Of a stretch of DNA of 64,000 nt, positions 62,439 through 64,000 are shown one piece after another. Position 1 is the first letter of the stretch, and each line of letters starts with the position of its first letter. Position numbers and translations under genes: made by a program. This stretch comes from Oceanobacillus rekensis. Its GTDB lineage: Bacteria > Bacillota > Bacilli > Bacillales > Amphibacillaceae. The stretch is taken from positions 186,001-250,000 of the forward strand of contig NZ_MTBQ01000004.1 in the NCBI RefSeq assembly GCF_002153375.1, given 5' to 3'. Under the pieces are notes generated by a model. It was not told where the DNA came from. It ran no database searches and saw nothing but the letters and a program-made list of their open reading frames with translations.

Positions 62439-64000
62439 TCAATTCATACGGACCGGCAATACACCGGCAATATCCTGTCCATACTTCTCACGTTCTTCTT
62501 CCTTTAGCCAAATTTGAATCACACCATAATCCAAACTCGTTCGGATTAGACGACCAACTCCCTGACGCAGACGAAGCAACATATATGGTGCATCCACTTC
62601 TTTCTCTGCATCTAAGACATGATTTCTTTTCGCCTGAAATACCGGGTCTTTCGGTGGAAATGGCAGTGAGGCAATAATCACCTGTGTTAATGCAACACCC
62701 GGAACATCAAGCCCTTCCCAAAGATGATGTGCACATAATACAGATGTTTCATCTTTTTGGAAGTTCTGTACGGTTGCACTAATCTCTTGATCACCTTCAT
62801 AGTGAATTCCAAATGTAAAGGTCTGACCCTTCGCCCATTCTCTAAAATGACTCATTTCCTCTTCAGTGGAGAACAAGACCAGTGAATGTCCATCATTTGC
62901 TACCAATTGTTTTCCGATATTTTCCCACTTTGAAATGATGTCCTGCTCTATATGACTATTTATTTTCATTTTATTTTCATAATCGAATGGTGATGCTACG
63001 GAGAAGGAATCAAATTTCCCTATCCCTAAACTGTTGGCCAAGTAATTGAAATCGCCACTTTGTGATAAGGTGGCAGATGAGAACACAAAAGGAATACTTT
63101 GACTAAATACTTCTTTTTTCAATACATCTTCCACGAGACGCGGCATAACGACTAAACTTGTCGCCGTTTCATTTTCTTCCAACCAGTAAATTCCTTCGTC
63201 ATCTTTTAACAGAATCGAAAGTCCATAAGAGAAAAACTCCAAATATTCCTCGATGATTTTAGTATGATATTCATCCATAGTAAATAATTCAGAATCAAAT
63301 ACTAAATGTTCCAGCAGCTGTTGAACCATGCCATTTAGCTTACTTGCCATTTCAATCATGGTGTTTGTTCGGGGAATTTCCTGCCGGTTGGACCCTGCGA
63401 CGATAGAAGCTGTGCCGTCAAGCAATTCAAACCATTCATCATTCAACGCCAAAATATCCTCTACAAGCAACAGTGATTCTTCACGAACATCTTGTCCCAT
63501 ATAACCTGTAAGGACATTCGTCAGATTTTGAAAATTAAATCGATAGGTCAATCCCTTTTGGGCAGCAAATTCCAATAGATGACCTTCATCAAATACGACA
63601 GAGCTTGCTTCCGGAAGTAATGGCATCTGCCCTTCACGCTTACGGGATTCCTTCGTCCACACATGTTCCATATAAAAGTCATGGGAACAAATAATGATAT
63701 CCTGTGCATGCCTATAGTATTCGCGATTTAGCGTTTGACCGCTACGGTGTCTCCAATCACAGGTCGAACACTGCTGGAGTGGATCCCATGCGATCTTTTC
63801 CCATTTCTCATCTGGTACCCATGGATATTCCTTCCGATCACCATAACGTTCAAACGACTTCATCATTGCACTCGTATCAAAAACAAAATCCGGTATCTCA
63901 TCATGTACCCTTAAAATATCCATATCATCCGTTTTATTCGCCAGTGGGTCAAGCTTCTTTATACAGACGTAGTTTTCCCGTGCTTTTGCCAAGCGGACAT
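62439..64000 (-). CDS. DinG/XPD-type Fe-S DNA helicase (5'-truncated by the window)
   Basis: The frame is open across the right window edge (a TTG at 63992 is not its start; the frame continues VRLAKARENYVC upstream), so the N-terminal Walker A part is missing. The visible 520 codons show Fe-S cluster cysteines (YVCIKKL, QQCSTCDW, IIICSHDF), Walker B VVFDEGHLLE, motif FVFSSATLS, and motif VI LRQGVGRLIRTSLDYGVIQI. It should be an ATP-driven 5'-3' helicase in DNA repair or damage tolerance. Confidence 0.9.
   Translation of the reverse strand, partial: VRLAKARENYVCIKKLDPLANKTDDMDILRVHDEIPDFVFDTSAMMKSFERYGDRKEYPWVPDEKWEKIAWDPLQQCSTCDWRHRSGQTLNREYYRHAQDIIICSHDFYMEHVWTKESRKREGQMPLLPEASSVVFDEGHLLEFAAQKGLTYRFNFQNLTNVLTGYMGQDVREESLLLVEDILALNDEWFELLDGTASIVAGSNRQEIPRTNTMIEMASKLNGMVQQLLEHLVFDSELFTMDEYHTKIIEEYLEFFSYGLSILLKDDEGIYWLEENETATSLVVMPRLVEDVLKKEVFSQSIPFVFSSATLSQSGDFNYLANSLGIGKFDSFSVASPFDYENKMKINSHIEQDIISKWENIGKQLVANDGHSLVLFSTEEEMSHFREWAKGQTFTFGIHYEGDQEISATVQNFQKDETSVLCAHHLWEGLDVPGVALTQVIIASLPFPPKDPVFQAKRNHVLDAEKEVDAPYMLLRLRQGVGRLIRTSLDYGVIQIWLKEEEREKYGQDIAGVLPVRMN

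Overview
The window looks like a chromosomal segment of a low-GC, Gram-positive, salt- and alkali-adapted member of the Bacillaceae (Oceanobacillus/Virgibacillus-like). The grounds are strong GGAGG-type ribosome sites, frequent TTG/GTG starts, and Bacillus-type gene sets: GltC next to a glutamate dehydrogenase, des-desK-desR, YhaQP, a CYP152 P450 and a PadR/DUF2812 pair. A complete seven-gene Mrp Na+/H+ antiporter operon and a NaChBac-type sodium channel add the salt/alkali signal. The genus is an inference from gene content, not a measured identity.

Layout. 0-1.4 kb: end of a TAXI-type TRAP transporter operon. 1.7-9.8 kb: an oligopeptide ABC transporter, its convergent lipoprotein receptor, a class A beta-lactamase-fold serine hydrolase and an unusual sensor/winged-helix regulator. 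9.9-15 kb: a frameshifted small gene, a SNF2 helicase and an MFS exporter. 14.9-15.3 kb: a probable type I toxin-antitoxin locus. 15.3-17.2 kb: lipoprotein Cu/Zn superoxide dismutase, a structured repeat, and a DoxX protein below a Rex/Fnr-type palindrome. 17.4-21.1 kb: PadR/DUF2812 with three tandem operators, a peptidase remnant and YhaQP. 21.3-24.8 kb: a tiny membrane peptide, a flavodoxin-fold reductase, an SH3/amidase cell-wall hydrolase and a YcdB-like protein. 25.2-29.2 kb: class I ribonucleotide reductase (alpha, flavodoxin, beta) under a cobalamin riboswitch. 29.3-31.7 kb: gltC/gdhA. 32.2-36.9 kb: a TrpXYZ-like ABC system, a metallo-beta-lactamase-fold protein and a DUF421 protein. 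37-38.4 kb: ECF sigma and anti-sigma. 38.5-43.5 kb: a plasmid-style actin-like ParM/ParR cassette, iterons, and a tandem duplication containing one decayed and one intact diguanylate cyclase. 43.6-49.8 kb: RlmN, a luciferase-like oxidoreductase, a pentapeptide protein, the Na+ channel, a C26 peptidase and the P450. 50-55.8 kb: mrpABCDEFG. 56.5-64 kb: a Usp-like protein, a nitrilase-family amidase, desR-desK-des with a DesR-type operator, a Nudix CoA pyrophosphatase and a 5'-truncated DinG/XPD helicase.

How the genes work together: sodium and pH homeostasis (Mrp plus NaChBac-like channel), membrane and fatty-acid adaptation (Des/DesKR, CYP152), nitrogen assimilation (GltC/GdhA), peptide and amino-acid uptake (Opp, TAXI, TrpXYZ-like), and B12-controlled DNA precursor synthesis. 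Two families of dispersed intergenic repeats are visible: a GC-rich structured element with ATAAACTGCGAACTAA-like ends (copies near 16.1, 25.0, 32.0, 40.6 and 42.0 kb), and a GTGACAGGCACC element (23.5, 58.2 and 61.6 kb). The least explained parts are the ParM/ParR-iteron-GGDEF duplication, the type I toxin locus, and the transporter/serine-hydrolase/sensor cluster. No rRNA, tRNA or CRISPR array was seen.
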